30,335 bases of DNA from NCBI GenBank assembly GCA_035623615.1, contig DASPTB010000241.1, forward strand, positions 1 to 30,335, given 5' to 3'. Every line of letters begins with the position of its first letter. Position 1 is the stretch's first letter. Of the stretch, positions 14,594 to 21,667 are shown piece after piece. The DNA is from DASPTB01 sp035623615 (GTDB lineage: Bacteria > Actinomycetota > UBA4738). Made by a program: the position numbers and the translations under genes. The notes beneath the pieces were generated by a model. It saw only the letters and a program-made list of their open reading frames with translations. It was not told the DNA's origin and ran no database searches.

Positions 14594-15010
14594 CTATTGC
14601 GATAGAAGCTCGATACCGTGTCGGCGCGCGACCTCCGCCCGTTCGGCCCCATCGGCAGCGTGGAACTCGCTGAGGAATTCCTCCAGTCCGCCCGGGGCCG
14701 TCATGATGAGCAACCGTGCGCGCTCGCCCACGACGTCCCATTCGTGCGGCACGCCACGAGGCAGGAACACGAAGCTCTCCGGGCCGGCGTCCCACCGCTC
14801 GTCGCCGCACTCGACCCAGATCGTTCCTTCGAGCACGTAGAAGCACTCGTCCTCCCGCGCATGCACATGCCGGGCCGCCCCGCCCCGCGTGTCGGAGTCG
14901 ATCAGGGTGAGCGCGCCGGCGGTCGACGTGCGAGACGCCTTGACCCCTGCGTCGCCTTGGCCGGGAACACCTTCCGCCGGCCCGAGCACGTAGCCTCGCG
15001 GACCGGACAC
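14594..15010 (-). CDS. Single-domain cupin protein
   Basis: This 138-aa single-domain cupin carries motif 1 as ARHVHAREDECFYVLEG (H-x-H-x4-E) near residues 46-62 and motif 2 as GPESFVFLPRGVPHEW (P-x-G-x2-H) near 75-92. All four usual metal ligands are present, so a catalytic or metal-binding role is possible. The C-terminal segment GGLEEFLSEFHAADGAER resembles the helix following the barrel in quercetinase-like and generic actinobacterial cupins. The substrate is unknown. It starts with GTG at 15010, 3 nt after the amidohydrolase stop, so the two are translationally linked. The 66-bp gap to the next cupin gene holds no obvious signal. Confidence 0.87.
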   Translation of the reverse strand: MSGPRGYVLGPAEGVPGQGDAGVKASRTSTAGALTLIDSDTRGGAARHVHAREDECFYVLEGTIWVECGDERWDAGPESFVFLPRGVPHEWDVVGERARLLIMTAPGGLEEFLSEFHAADGAERAEVARRHGIELLSQ

Positions 15011-15013
15011 GTC

Positions 15014-15859
15014 CTAGCCGTCCAGCCCGAGGAGGCGGGCCGCGTTGTCGTACAGGATCGCCCGCCGCGCGTCCTCGCCGAGATCGAGCGCATCGAACTC
15101 CGAGAACCAACGGTCCAGCGAGATGAACGGGTAGTCGCTGCCGAAGAGCGTCCGGGCGTTCAGGCGCCGGCCGATCTCACGCTTCACGTCGTCGGGAAGG
15201 TAGCCCGGCGCCCAGCCCGACAGCTCGATGAACACATTCGACTTGTGCAGGGCGATCGCAAGGCATTCGAGGAACCACGGCCAGCCGAAGTGCGCGGCGA
15301 CGAGCGTCAGCCCGGGGAAGTCGGCGCCCACGGAGTCGAGGAACCGCGGGTGGGAGTATCCGATCTTCGTCCCGCCGGCGCCGGGCGTGCCCGCGCCGAT
15401 CCCGCACGTGCCCGTGTGGAACAGCGCGATCATCCCGTGCGCCTGCGCCCGCTCCCACAGCGGAGAGAACGCCTCGTCGGCCGGATCGAACCGTTGCATC
15501 GTCGGGTGGAACTTCAGTCCCTTCAATCCGAGTGAGGCGCACCGATCGATCTCGCCGGCCGCTCCCGGCGCGTGCGGGTCCACCGAGCCGAATCCCATCA
15601 GGACGCCCGGGAACCGCTCCGCGAGCCCCGCCATCCAGTCGTTGCCCATCCAGCCCCGTCCCGTGACGCTCTCGTCGTCCCAGTCGAGGACGACCCCGAG
15701 GACGTCGAGCGCCGCGTACTCCTCGGCCACCTTCTCGATCGTCGTGCGCTCGACCTTCGCCCGGAAGTAGCGCTCGGTGGGTTCGAGGAGCGGCCCGAGC
15801 GACTGCTCGAGCCACTGGTCGGTCGGCAGGTGGACGTGCAGGTCGATGGCCCGCGCCAC
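15014..15859 (-). CDS. Amidohydrolase-2 family protein (ACMSD-like TIM barrel)
   Basis: This 281-aa metal-dependent hydrolase/decarboxylase has DLHVH near residues 6-10 (first metal-binding strand), LKGLKFHPTMQRF near 113, a central His in LFHTG (about 146), LVAAHFGWPWFLE near 188 and the terminal GSDYPF (about 239), whose Asp is the catalytic metal ligand. This set is that of the amidohydrolase-2 family, which includes ACMS decarboxylase and gamma-resorcylate decarboxylase. Members may hydrolyse or decarboxylate; the substrate is not clear. The start is GTG at 15859, 4 nt after the 3-hydroxyacyl-CoA dehydrogenase stop, and a cupin follows after 3 nt. Context suggests breakdown of an aromatic or carboxylated intermediate feeding acyl-CoA. 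Confidence 0.88.
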   Translation of the reverse strand: MARAIDLHVHLPTDQWLEQSLGPLLEPTERYFRAKVERTTIEKVAEEYAALDVLGVVLDWDDESVTGRGWMGNDWMAGLAERFPGVLMGFGSVDPHAPGAAGEIDRCASLGLKGLKFHPTMQRFDPADEAFSPLWERAQAHGMIALFHTGTCGIGAGTPGAGGTKIGYSHPRFLDSVGADFPGLTLVAAHFGWPWFLECLAIALHKSNVFIELSGWAPGYLPDDVKREIGRRLNARTLFGSDYPFISLDRWFSEFDALDLGEDARRAILYDNAARLLGLDG

Positions 15860-15863
15860 GTGC

Positions 15864-16739
15864 TCAGCCCTCGCCGGCTTTCGAGTAGTCGTAGAACCCG
15901 CGCCCGCTCTTCCTGCCGAGCCGCCCGGCGGCGACCATGCGCTTCAGCAGCGGAGGCGGCGCGTAGGAAGGCTCGTGGAACTCGTCGTAGAGCACGTCGG
16001 CCACGTGCACGGCCGTGTCCAGGCCCACGTAGTCGAGCAGCGTGAGCGGCCCCATCGGGTGGTTGAGCCCAAGTGAGATGGCCGTGTCGATGTCCTCCGC
16101 GCTCGCGAAGCCTTCCTCGTACATGCGGATCGCGCCGTTCAGGTACGGGATCAGCAGCATGTTCACGATGAACCCGGCGCGGTCCTTCGCCACGACGACG
16201 CGTTTGCCGAGCCGCTCGCCCATCGCTCGAGCGAACACGAGCGTCTCGTCGGACGTCTCGATCGACCGCACCAACTCGAGGAGCGCCATCACCGGCGGCG
16301 GATTGAAGAAGTGCATGCCCAGGACGCGATCGGGACGCTTCGTCGCCGACGCGATCTCGACGATCGGGATCGAGGACGTGTTCGACGCGAGGACCACCTC
16401 CGGGCGCGTCACCTCGTCGAGCCGAGCGAACACGCGCTGCTTCTCGTCGGGGCGCTCGACGACGGCTTCGACGACGAGGTCGCAGCCGGCCAGGTCGCCG
16501 AGGTCGGTGGAACCCGAGATGCGCTCGAGGATCTGCGTCCTGCCCGTCTCGTCGAGTTTGCCCCGCGCCACCGCCCGGCCCAGCGACCCGTCGATCAGGG
16601 CTTCCCCGGCGGCGACGCGACCGGCGTCGGCCTCCACGAAGGTCACCCGCAGGCCCGCCTTGGCGCAGACCTCCACGATCCCGGACCCCATGAGCCCGCA
16701 GCCCACCACGCCGACGTGTGCGACTTCCTCCGCCTTCAT
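15864..16739 (-). CDS. 3-hydroxyacyl-CoA (3-hydroxybutyryl-CoA) dehydrogenase
   Basis: The 291-aa product is a full-length single-function dehydrogenase. The NAD(P)-binding Rossmann domain starts with GVVGCGLMGSGI (10-21), and VEAVVERPDEK (about 90-100) is the family segment after the fourth strand. The catalytic set matches known enzymes in spacing: Ser122 (SNTSS), His143 (GMHFFNPPPV), Glu155 and Asn193. The C-terminal domain has LNHPMGPLTLLDYVGLD, and the end GRKSGRGFYDY is typical. It oxidises (S)-3-hydroxyacyl-CoA to 3-oxoacyl-CoA or the reverse. The ATG at 16739 is preceded by GGAGG; an upstream in-frame extension is less likely. It is the first gene of the six-gene minus directon. Confidence 0.95.
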   Translation of the reverse strand: MKAEEVAHVGVVGCGLMGSGIVEVCAKAGLRVTFVEADAGRVAAGEALIDGSLGRAVARGKLDETGRTQILERISGSTDLGDLAGCDLVVEAVVERPDEKQRVFARLDEVTRPEVVLASNTSSIPIVEIASATKRPDRVLGMHFFNPPPVMALLELVRSIETSDETLVFARAMGERLGKRVVVAKDRAGFIVNMLLIPYLNGAIRMYEEGFASAEDIDTAISLGLNHPMGPLTLLDYVGLDTAVHVADVLYDEFHEPSYAPPPLLKRMVAAGRLGRKSGRGFYDYSKAGEG

Positions 16740-16799
16740 CGGACCTCCATGACGATTGCGTGCCACCGCTTCGCTCCGGCCGCAAGACTATACGGAGGG

Positions 16800-17480
16800 A
16801 TGCTTGCGACTCTCCTCGACCGGCTGCTCCAGTTCCTCGAGCCCCTGTACGCCAGCTTCGGGTACCTCGTCATCGTCGTGGGGGCGTTCTTCGAGCGCTC
16901 GGTCTTCGTCGGGCTCATCGTGCCCGGCGACGTGATCCTGGCTCTCGGCGGCGTCTACGCGAGCCAGGGGAAGCTCTCCGTCGTCGCGGTGGCGACGCTC
17001 GGCGCGCTGGCCGCACTGGCCGGAGAGTCGACGGGCTACTGGCTCGGGCGAACGCAGGGGGTCAAGCTGATTCGCCGACTCCCCTACCTCAACCGCTTCG
17101 AGCGGCGCTTGGGCGAGGCGGAGGCGTTCTTCGCCAAGCGCGGAGGCTGGACGGTCGCGATCGGGCGCTACGCGACCGCCGCCGGCGCGTTCGTGCCGTT
17201 CGTGGCCGGCGTCAGCCGGATGTCGTACCCGCGGTTCCTGCTGTTCGACGTCCCGGCGGTGATCGTGTGGGCGGTCGCCATCACCTGGTTCGGGTACGCG
17301 TTCGGCAACCACCTCGAGCTCATCGACAAGGTCTTGTCGCGGTTCGGTCTCACGATCCTGGTCCTGCTGGTGGCCTTCTTCGCCGGGCGATGGCTCCTCA
17401 GGCGCTTCCGGGGGGCGCGCCGCACGGGCGAGGCGGAGGCGGGGACGCGGTCAGGGCCCGACGACCGCGATGCGGCCTGA
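16800..17480 (+). CDS. DedA family (SNARE-associated/VTT) membrane protein
   Basis: This 226-aa DedA protein has reentrant and TM segments, including 20-55, 60-85 and 142-205. Key positions are ...FFERS (Glu32) and VPGD (Asp44), 12 residues apart as in E. coli YqjA, and IGRY (Arg123). The second conserved arginine, expected six residues later, is Gly129 (GRYATAAGAFVPFVAG), and the usual Pro in between is Thr. DedA proteins are thought to move lipid carriers or undecaprenyl phosphate, or to couple to the proton gradient. The basic tail RRFRGARRTGEA is cytoplasmic. The ATG at 16800 follows GGAGGG directly. It diverges from the hydroxyacyl-CoA dehydrogenase gene and abuts the convergent M23 gene. 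Confidence 0.9.
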   Translation: MLATLLDRLLQFLEPLYASFGYLVIVVGAFFERSVFVGLIVPGDVILALGGVYASQGKLSVVAVATLGALAALAGESTGYWLGRTQGVKLIRRLPYLNRFERRLGEAEAFFAKRGGWTVAIGRYATAAGAFVPFVAGVSRMSYPRFLLFDVPAVIVWAVAITWFGYAFGNHLELIDKVLSRFGLTILVLLVAFFAGRWLLRRFRGARRTGEAEAGTRSGPDDRDAA

Positions 17481-18599
17481 TCAGCAGACCGAGTTCAGGT
17501 ACGGGTAGGCGTCGATCGCGGTCCCGACCTGGCTGTAGCCGTACGGGCTGGTCCACGGGTGGGGTGGGATGACCTTCGGGTGCCACTCGAAGTGGTCGTG
17601 CGGCCCCGTCGCATCGCCGGTCGCACCGACGTAGCCGATGACCGTTCCGGTCTTCACGTTCCCCGTGGCGCCGTAGGCGGACAGGTGCGCGTTGAACGCG
17701 TAGCCGAGGGCGCCGTACACGAAGACGTCGTTGCCGCCGCCGGGGTCGTAGGACTGCACGACCCGTCCGGGGAAGGGCGCGACGATCGGCGTTCCCTCCG
17801 CGGCCTGGATGTCGATGCCCTCGTGGATGTGGCCAGGACGCGGCGCGCCGAAGTCGTCCACGTACGCATGGGGTCCGTCGACGGGACACGTGAGCAGGAC
17901 GCCGGGGATTGCGGGGCCGTGACTGCCGCCGCCCGGCGAGAGCACCGGGATCTGCGTCTGCAGCTTCAGCCGGTGGACGAGCGACTGCGCCTGCTTGATC
18001 TTCGACGAGATGCCGTCGACGAGCGTCTTCTGCGTCTCGAACTTCGCGCTCAGCGCGTCCTGCTGCTTCTGCAGTCCTGCCTCCTGCTCGCCGAGTTGAT
18101 CCTGCTGTTGCTGCAAGTGAACCTGCTGGACGTGCAGCTTGTTCTTCTGATCCGTGAGGGCGTTGATGATCTCTTCGTCGCTCTGGGCCGCCGCGTCGAG
18201 GAGCTCCAACCGGTCGTTGAGGTCGGCGGCCGAGGTCGCGCCGAGGACGAACTCGAGCGTGCTCCCGGGACCCTCCTCGTAGGCCATCCTCGCCCGCGTG
18301 TTCAGGGCGTTCTGTTGGGATGCGATCGCGCCCTGGGCCGCCTGGATCGCGCCCTGCGTGCTCGTGATCTGAGCCTGCGTCTCGGCCATCTGCGTCTGCA
18401 CGTTCGCGATCTTGGACGCGAGCGCGTCCAGCTGCGCCTGCACCTTGGCCTGCTGTGCCCGGGCCGACTTGATCTGCGTCAGCAACGAGTCGAGCCGCGC
18501 GCGCGCGGAACTGAGCGACGCTGCGCCGGCATTCGGAGCGACAAGCGCCACGCAGAGTCCGAGCACGGCGACGAGTCCCGCGAGCCTGCGCGCTCTCAT
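17481..18599 (-). CDS. Secreted coiled-coil M23 (LytM) peptidoglycan endopeptidase, copy A
   Basis: The product is 372 aa from the ATG at 18599; a GTG at 18620 would add seven. A signal peptide is clear (MRARRLAGLVAVLGLCVALV, then ANAGA-like cleavage region). Residues about 30-220 are a Gln/Ala-rich coiled coil interrupted by ARMAYEEGPGSTLEFVLGATS. The LytM domain follows, with metal ligands in HIHEGIDI and HDHFEWHP, so zinc binding looks intact. It ends YLNSVC, with a Cys also at CPVDGP. EnvC/NlpD-like proteins share this coiled coil-LytM plan, but those lack the metal residues. It probably cuts cross-links during division. The promoter region carries a LexA box and a TTGACA. A paralogue lies directly upstream. 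Confidence 0.92.
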   Translation of the reverse strand: MRARRLAGLVAVLGLCVALVAPNAGAASLSSARARLDSLLTQIKSARAQQAKVQAQLDALASKIANVQTQMAETQAQITSTQGAIQAAQGAIASQQNALNTRARMAYEEGPGSTLEFVLGATSAADLNDRLELLDAAAQSDEEIINALTDQKNKLHVQQVHLQQQQDQLGEQEAGLQKQQDALSAKFETQKTLVDGISSKIKQAQSLVHRLKLQTQIPVLSPGGGSHGPAIPGVLLTCPVDGPHAYVDDFGAPRPGHIHEGIDIQAAEGTPIVAPFPGRVVQSYDPGGGNDVFVYGALGYAFNAHLSAYGATGNVKTGTVIGYVGATGDATGPHDHFEWHPKVIPPHPWTSPYGYSQVGTAIDAYPYLNSVC

Positions 18600-18629
18600 C
18601 GGTGAGATTGAACGATGCACGTGCCCTAT

Positions 18630-18659
18630 TCCCTAACCGAATCCGGGTGGCGATGTCAA
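18630..18659 (-). promoter_or_regulatory. Candidate promoter of M23 peptidase copy A
   Basis: On the minus strand there is a perfect TTGACA -35 (18659-18654) and, after 18 bp, TAGGGA (18635-18630) as a weak -10. Transcription would start close to the GTG at 18620/ATG at 18599. The -35 lies within one arm of the TTGACATCG inverted repeat. Confidence 0.5.
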
Positions 18660-18692
18660 CGACGCTCGAACAGATGTTCCCAATTGACATCG
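18651..18692. repeat. Inverted TTGACATCG arms flanking the LexA box
   Basis: CGATGTCAA (18651-18659) and TTGACATCG (18684-18692) are exact 9-bp inverted repeats 24 nt apart. Each contains a consensus TTGACA, one facing each way, and the LexA-type box lies between them. One arm is the -35 of the downstream M23 gene. Confidence 0.75.
18667..18680. promoter_or_regulatory. LexA (SOS) operator, perfect CGAACRNRYGTTYC match
   Basis: The 14 bases CGAACAGATGTTCC match every position of the Gram-positive LexA/DinR box consensus CGAACRNRYGTTYC. The site is 7 bp upstream of the consensus -35 of the M23 peptidase gene and 45 bp beyond the stop of its upstream paralogue, a position suitable for repression. 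Confidence 0.6.
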
Positions 18693-18725
18693 ACCCTCGA
18701 GCACGGCCGCTTGAGGCGCGCGTGC

Positions 18726-19925
18726 TCAGCAGACGGCGTTGAGGTACGGATATGGGTCGACGGCGCCGTCGATCACCGTGTAGCCGTAGGGGCTCTTCCA
18801 CGGGTCCGCCGGAATGACCCCCGGGTGCCACTCGAAGTGATCGTGCGTCGGTCCTCCCAGCGCGTCGCCGGTGTTGCCGACGTACCCGATGACCGTGCCC
18901 GCAGCGACCGCCCCGAGGGTCCCGTAACGGGACAGGTGCGCGTTGTAGGCGTAGCCGAGGGCGCCGTAGACGGTCACGCCCATGCCGCCGAGCCCGTTGT
19001 CGGTCTCGACGGCAGTCCCCGGGAACGGGGCCCGGATCGGCGTGCCCATCGGAGCGAAGATGTCGTTGCCCATGTGCGGGTGCGGCGGCGGACCGTTGCG
19101 GGGGGCACCGAAGTCGTCTGAGTACGCGCGCGGCGCGTCGACGGGGCAGACTTGGAAGACGCCACCGATGCCGCCGCTCCCGCCGGAGCCGCCCCCGAGC
19201 GATCCCCCCAGCTCCTGCTGCAGCCGGGCCGACAGGCGGCTCTCCAGGCGCTCGGCCGTCGCCTTGGCGCGCTCGAGCGAGGAGACGACGCGCTTTTGCG
19301 CGGCAAGCTTCGCCTGCAGCTGCTTGCTGCTCTTCGCGAGATTCTCCTTCGTCGTCTCGAGGCTCCCCTGCAGCTCAACGAGCCGCGACTGCCTGGCGCG
19401 CAACTCGTTCTGCGCGTCCTGCAGCTGTGTGATGATGCGCTCGTCGTTGGTCGCGGCCGCGTCGACGATCTCGAGGCGGTCGGTCAGGTCGCCGATGGAC
19501 GTCGACCCCAGCAGGAAGTCGAGCGTCGACGCCGGGCCCTCCTCGTAGACCATCCTGGCCCGCGCGTTCAGCGCCCCCTGCTGACGGCTCACCTTCGCCT
19601 GGATGGCAGCGACCTGCCGTTGCAGTGCGGCGATGCGGACGCCCGTCTCGGAGATCTGCGACTCGAGCCTGCTGAACTGCTCGGCCATCGAGTCGAGGTG
19701 CGCCTGCAGGGCAGCCTGCTCGTGCTCCGCGCTATCGATCTTGTCGACCAGCGCCTGGACGCGGCCCTGCGCGCCGTTCAGGCGCGTCCTGGTGTCGGCG
19801 CGCACGGGCGTCCCGCCGGCAAGCGGAACGAGGGCGGTCAATGCCACAAGGACCGCGACCACGCGGGCCGCCGAGGCATGCCGCAACGGCCGCAGCCTAA
19901 GGGGAACTCGGGGAAGGCGCACCAC
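18726..19925 (-). CDS. Secreted coiled-coil M23 (LytM) peptidoglycan endopeptidase, copy B
   Basis: This 399-aa paralogue of the next gene has the same plan: basic N-terminus with a hydrophobic signal segment (ASAARVVAVLVALTALVPLAG), coiled coil at about 45-245 containing ARMVYEEGPASTLDFLLGSTS, a Gly/Ser linker (LGGGSGGSGGIGG) and a LytM domain. Zinc ligands are in HPHMGNDI and THDHFEWHP, and it also ends in YLNAVC. Copy A has the CPVD, DDFGAPR and YGALGYA motifs too. The GTG at 19925 has a good GGAGGATC upstream. It starts 34 bp after the acyl-CoA dehydrogenase stop, with a CCCCGG-A-CCGGGG repeat in between, so co-transcription with that gene is possible. It probably remodels peptidoglycan outside the cell. 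Confidence 0.92.
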   Translation of the reverse strand: MVRLPRVPLRLRPLRHASAARVVAVLVALTALVPLAGGTPVRADTRTRLNGAQGRVQALVDKIDSAEHEQAALQAHLDSMAEQFSRLESQISETGVRIAALQRQVAAIQAKVSRQQGALNARARMVYEEGPASTLDFLLGSTSIGDLTDRLEIVDAAATNDERIITQLQDAQNELRARQSRLVELQGSLETTKENLAKSSKQLQAKLAAQKRVVSSLERAKATAERLESRLSARLQQELGGSLGGGSGGSGGIGGVFQVCPVDAPRAYSDDFGAPRNGPPPHPHMGNDIFAPMGTPIRAPFPGTAVETDNGLGGMGVTVYGALGYAYNAHLSRYGTLGAVAAGTVIGYVGNTGDALGGPTHDHFEWHPGVIPADPWKSPYGYTVIDGAVDPYPYLNAVC

Positions 19926-19959
19926 GATCGATCCTCCCCCGGTCCGGGGAGGGATTCAA

Positions 19960-21120
19960 TCACCCCTCGGGATCTCGAAGCCCGAGGTCTCGCGCCAGGA
20001 TCGCCCGCATGATCTCGCTCGTTCCCTCGCCGATCTCGAGAATCTTCGCGTCTCGGTAGAACCTGGCGACGGGGAGCTCCTCGATGAACCCGTAGCCGCC
20101 GTGGACCTGCACCGCCTCGCGCGCGCACGTGACCGCGATCTCGCTCGCGTACAGCTTGGCGAGAGCGGCCTCCGCGACGAAGCTCCGTCCTCGGTCGCGC
20201 AACCACGCCGCCCGGTAGGTCGCGAGGCGCGCAGTCTCGACCGCCACGCGCATGTCGGCGAGCTTGAACTGGATGGCCTGGAAGCCGGCGATCGGACGGC
20301 CGAACGCCGACCGCTCCTTCGCGTACGCGACCGACTCGTCCAGGCACCCCTGCGCGAGTCCCACCGCGAGCGCCGCGACGGCGATCCGTCCGTCGTCGAG
20401 GGCCGACAGCAGCTGCGCGAACCCGCGACCCCGCTCGCCGAGCAGGTTCCCCTCGGGGACGCGGCAGCCGGAGAAGGTCAGCCCGTGCGTGTCCGACGCG
20501 TGCCACCCGACCTTTCGGTACGAGGGCTCGACCGTGAGCCCGGGCGTACCCGCCGGAACGATGATGGCCGAGATCTCCTTGCTTCCATCTCGTTCGCCGG
20601 TGACCGCGGTGATCGTGACGCATCCCGTGATCTCCGTGCCGGAGTTGGTGATGAACGCTTTGGAGCCGTCGATCACCCACTCGGCACCCTGCAGCCGCGC
20701 CGTCGTGCGCGTCGCCCCGGCGTCCGAGCCGCCGCCGGGCTCCGTCAGCCCGAACGCGCCGAGCATCTCGCCGCGACACATCGGCGCGAGCCACCGTTCC
20801 TTCTGTTCCGTCGTGCCGAAGCGTGCGATCGGCCCGGCCCCGAGCCCGACCGCTGCTTCGAGCGTGATCGCGACGGAGGAGTCGACGCGCGCGAGCTCCT
20901 CGACCGCGATGCAGAACGTCGCCAGGTCGCTCGCCTGTCCCCCGTATTCCTCGGGGAACGGAATCCCGAAGAAGCCCAGCTTGCCCATCCGACGAACGAT
21001 GTCGAGGGGGAAGGCCTCGGTTCGGTCCATCTCCTCCGCGCGCGGACGCACGACCTCGGTCGCGAACTCGCGAACGGCCGCCCGAAACTCCTCCTGCTCC
21101 TGCGTGAAGTCGAAGTCCAT
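19960..21120 (-). CDS. Acyl-CoA dehydrogenase
   Basis: This 386-aa FAD enzyme has typical ACAD organisation: an N-terminal helical domain (DFDFTQEQEEFRAAVREF), a middle beta domain with AFGLTEPGGGSDAGATRT (about 122-140) and FITNSGTE, and a C-terminal helical domain with the QVHGGYGFIEE and FYRDAKI motifs. The catalytic base is Glu365 in IGEGTSEIMR, the position used by short/medium-chain enzymes. It removes two hydrogens from the alpha and beta carbons of an acyl-CoA and passes electrons to ETF. The chain length preferred is not determined; butyryl- or branched-chain CoA is plausible. The ATG at 21120 has GAGG upstream, and the gene lies 39 bp after the VOC gene. Confidence 0.95.
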   Translation of the reverse strand: MDFDFTQEQEEFRAAVREFATEVVRPRAEEMDRTEAFPLDIVRRMGKLGFFGIPFPEEYGGQASDLATFCIAVEELARVDSSVAITLEAAVGLGAGPIARFGTTEQKERWLAPMCRGEMLGAFGLTEPGGGSDAGATRTTARLQGAEWVIDGSKAFITNSGTEITGCVTITAVTGERDGSKEISAIIVPAGTPGLTVEPSYRKVGWHASDTHGLTFSGCRVPEGNLLGERGRGFAQLLSALDDGRIAVAALAVGLAQGCLDESVAYAKERSAFGRPIAGFQAIQFKLADMRVAVETARLATYRAAWLRDRGRSFVAEAALAKLYASEIAVTCAREAVQVHGGYGFIEELPVARFYRDAKILEIGEGTSEIMRAILARDLGLRDPEG

Positions 21121-21159
21121 GCCGCCTCGTCCCGGTGATGCCGCGGCGCCAGGCCGGTT

Positions 21160-21567
21160 TCAGCGCCCGGCGCCAGACACGTACTCGATGATCTGCAGCG
21201 TGTTCCCATCCGGGTCGACGAAGGACGCGAACCGCGCGAAGCCCTTCACCTCGGCCTCGTGGCCGAACTCGACACCGCGGGCTGAGAGCGCCGCCTTGGC
21301 CGCGTCCAGATCGTCGACTTGGAAGACCGCGGTCGCCCCGCCCGCCACGTGGCTCTGCCCCGACATGTGCGCGTGCAACGCCAGCCGGGTGCTGCCCGCG
21401 TCGAACTCGGCCCACTCGTCACCGTCGCGCCGCACCAGCGCCAGCCCAAGGACCTCCCGGTAGAAGCGAGTCGACCGGTCCATGTCGGTGACCCAGTAGT
21501 ACACGTGGTCCAGCCCGCGCAGCGGCGAACCTGCGCCGTTCGCGTCGTCGCCGGGGTCTGGCCGCAT
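21160..21567 (-). CDS. VOC-superfamily (glyoxalase-like) protein
   Basis: This 135-aa protein has two betaalphabetabetabeta modules. It opens with LRGLDHVYYWVTDMDRSTRFYREVLGL (about 16-42), the classic start of a VOC domain with a metal-binding His in LDHV. The second module contains ATAVFQVDDLDAAKAALSARGVEFG, and the end FVDPDGNTLQIIEY has the C-terminal Glu ligand. VOC members act as glyoxalases, dioxygenases, epimerases or resistance proteins, so the reaction cannot be stated. Since it precedes acyl-CoA dehydrogenase, an acyl-CoA role (for example methylmalonyl-CoA epimerase) is worth considering, though no family-specific motif confirms this. The ATG at 21567 lies 6 nt after a TACACT element on the minus strand. 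Confidence 0.85.
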   Translation of the reverse strand: MRPDPGDDANGAGSPLRGLDHVYYWVTDMDRSTRFYREVLGLALVRRDGDEWAEFDAGSTRLALHAHMSGQSHVAGGATAVFQVDDLDAAKAALSARGVEFGHEAEVKGFARFASFVDPDGNTLQIIEYVSGAGR

Positions 21568-21573
21568 GGCGGG

Positions 21574-21579
21574 AGTGTA
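21574..21579 (-). promoter_or_regulatory. Candidate -10 (TACACT), leaderless start of VOC gene
   Basis: Read on the minus strand, TACACT matches TAnnnT and is separated from the ATG at 21567 by just 6 nt. No Shine-Dalgarno lies in this interval, which supports a leaderless transcript covering the VOC, acyl-CoA dehydrogenase and perhaps M23 genes. Confidence 0.5.
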
Positions 21580-21667
21580 GCCCAGGCGGAGGTAGGGCCG
21601 ATCGGTCTATTGCCCTCCCGAGAAGCCCGGTGCTAAGAAGGAAGCTACCTTTCTGGGGGAGGGAACG

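Noticed and set aside
13578..15110. 510-codon minus-strand frame across the cupin genes
   Set aside because: Three adjoining frames encode recognisable cupin, cupin-zinc ribbon and DUF1801 proteins with coupled starts and stops; this frame has no domain.
18684..18689. Plus-strand TTGACA as a promoter
   Set aside because: No suitable -10 follows at 16-19 bp and no plus-strand gene begins downstream; it is better explained as an arm of the inverted repeat.
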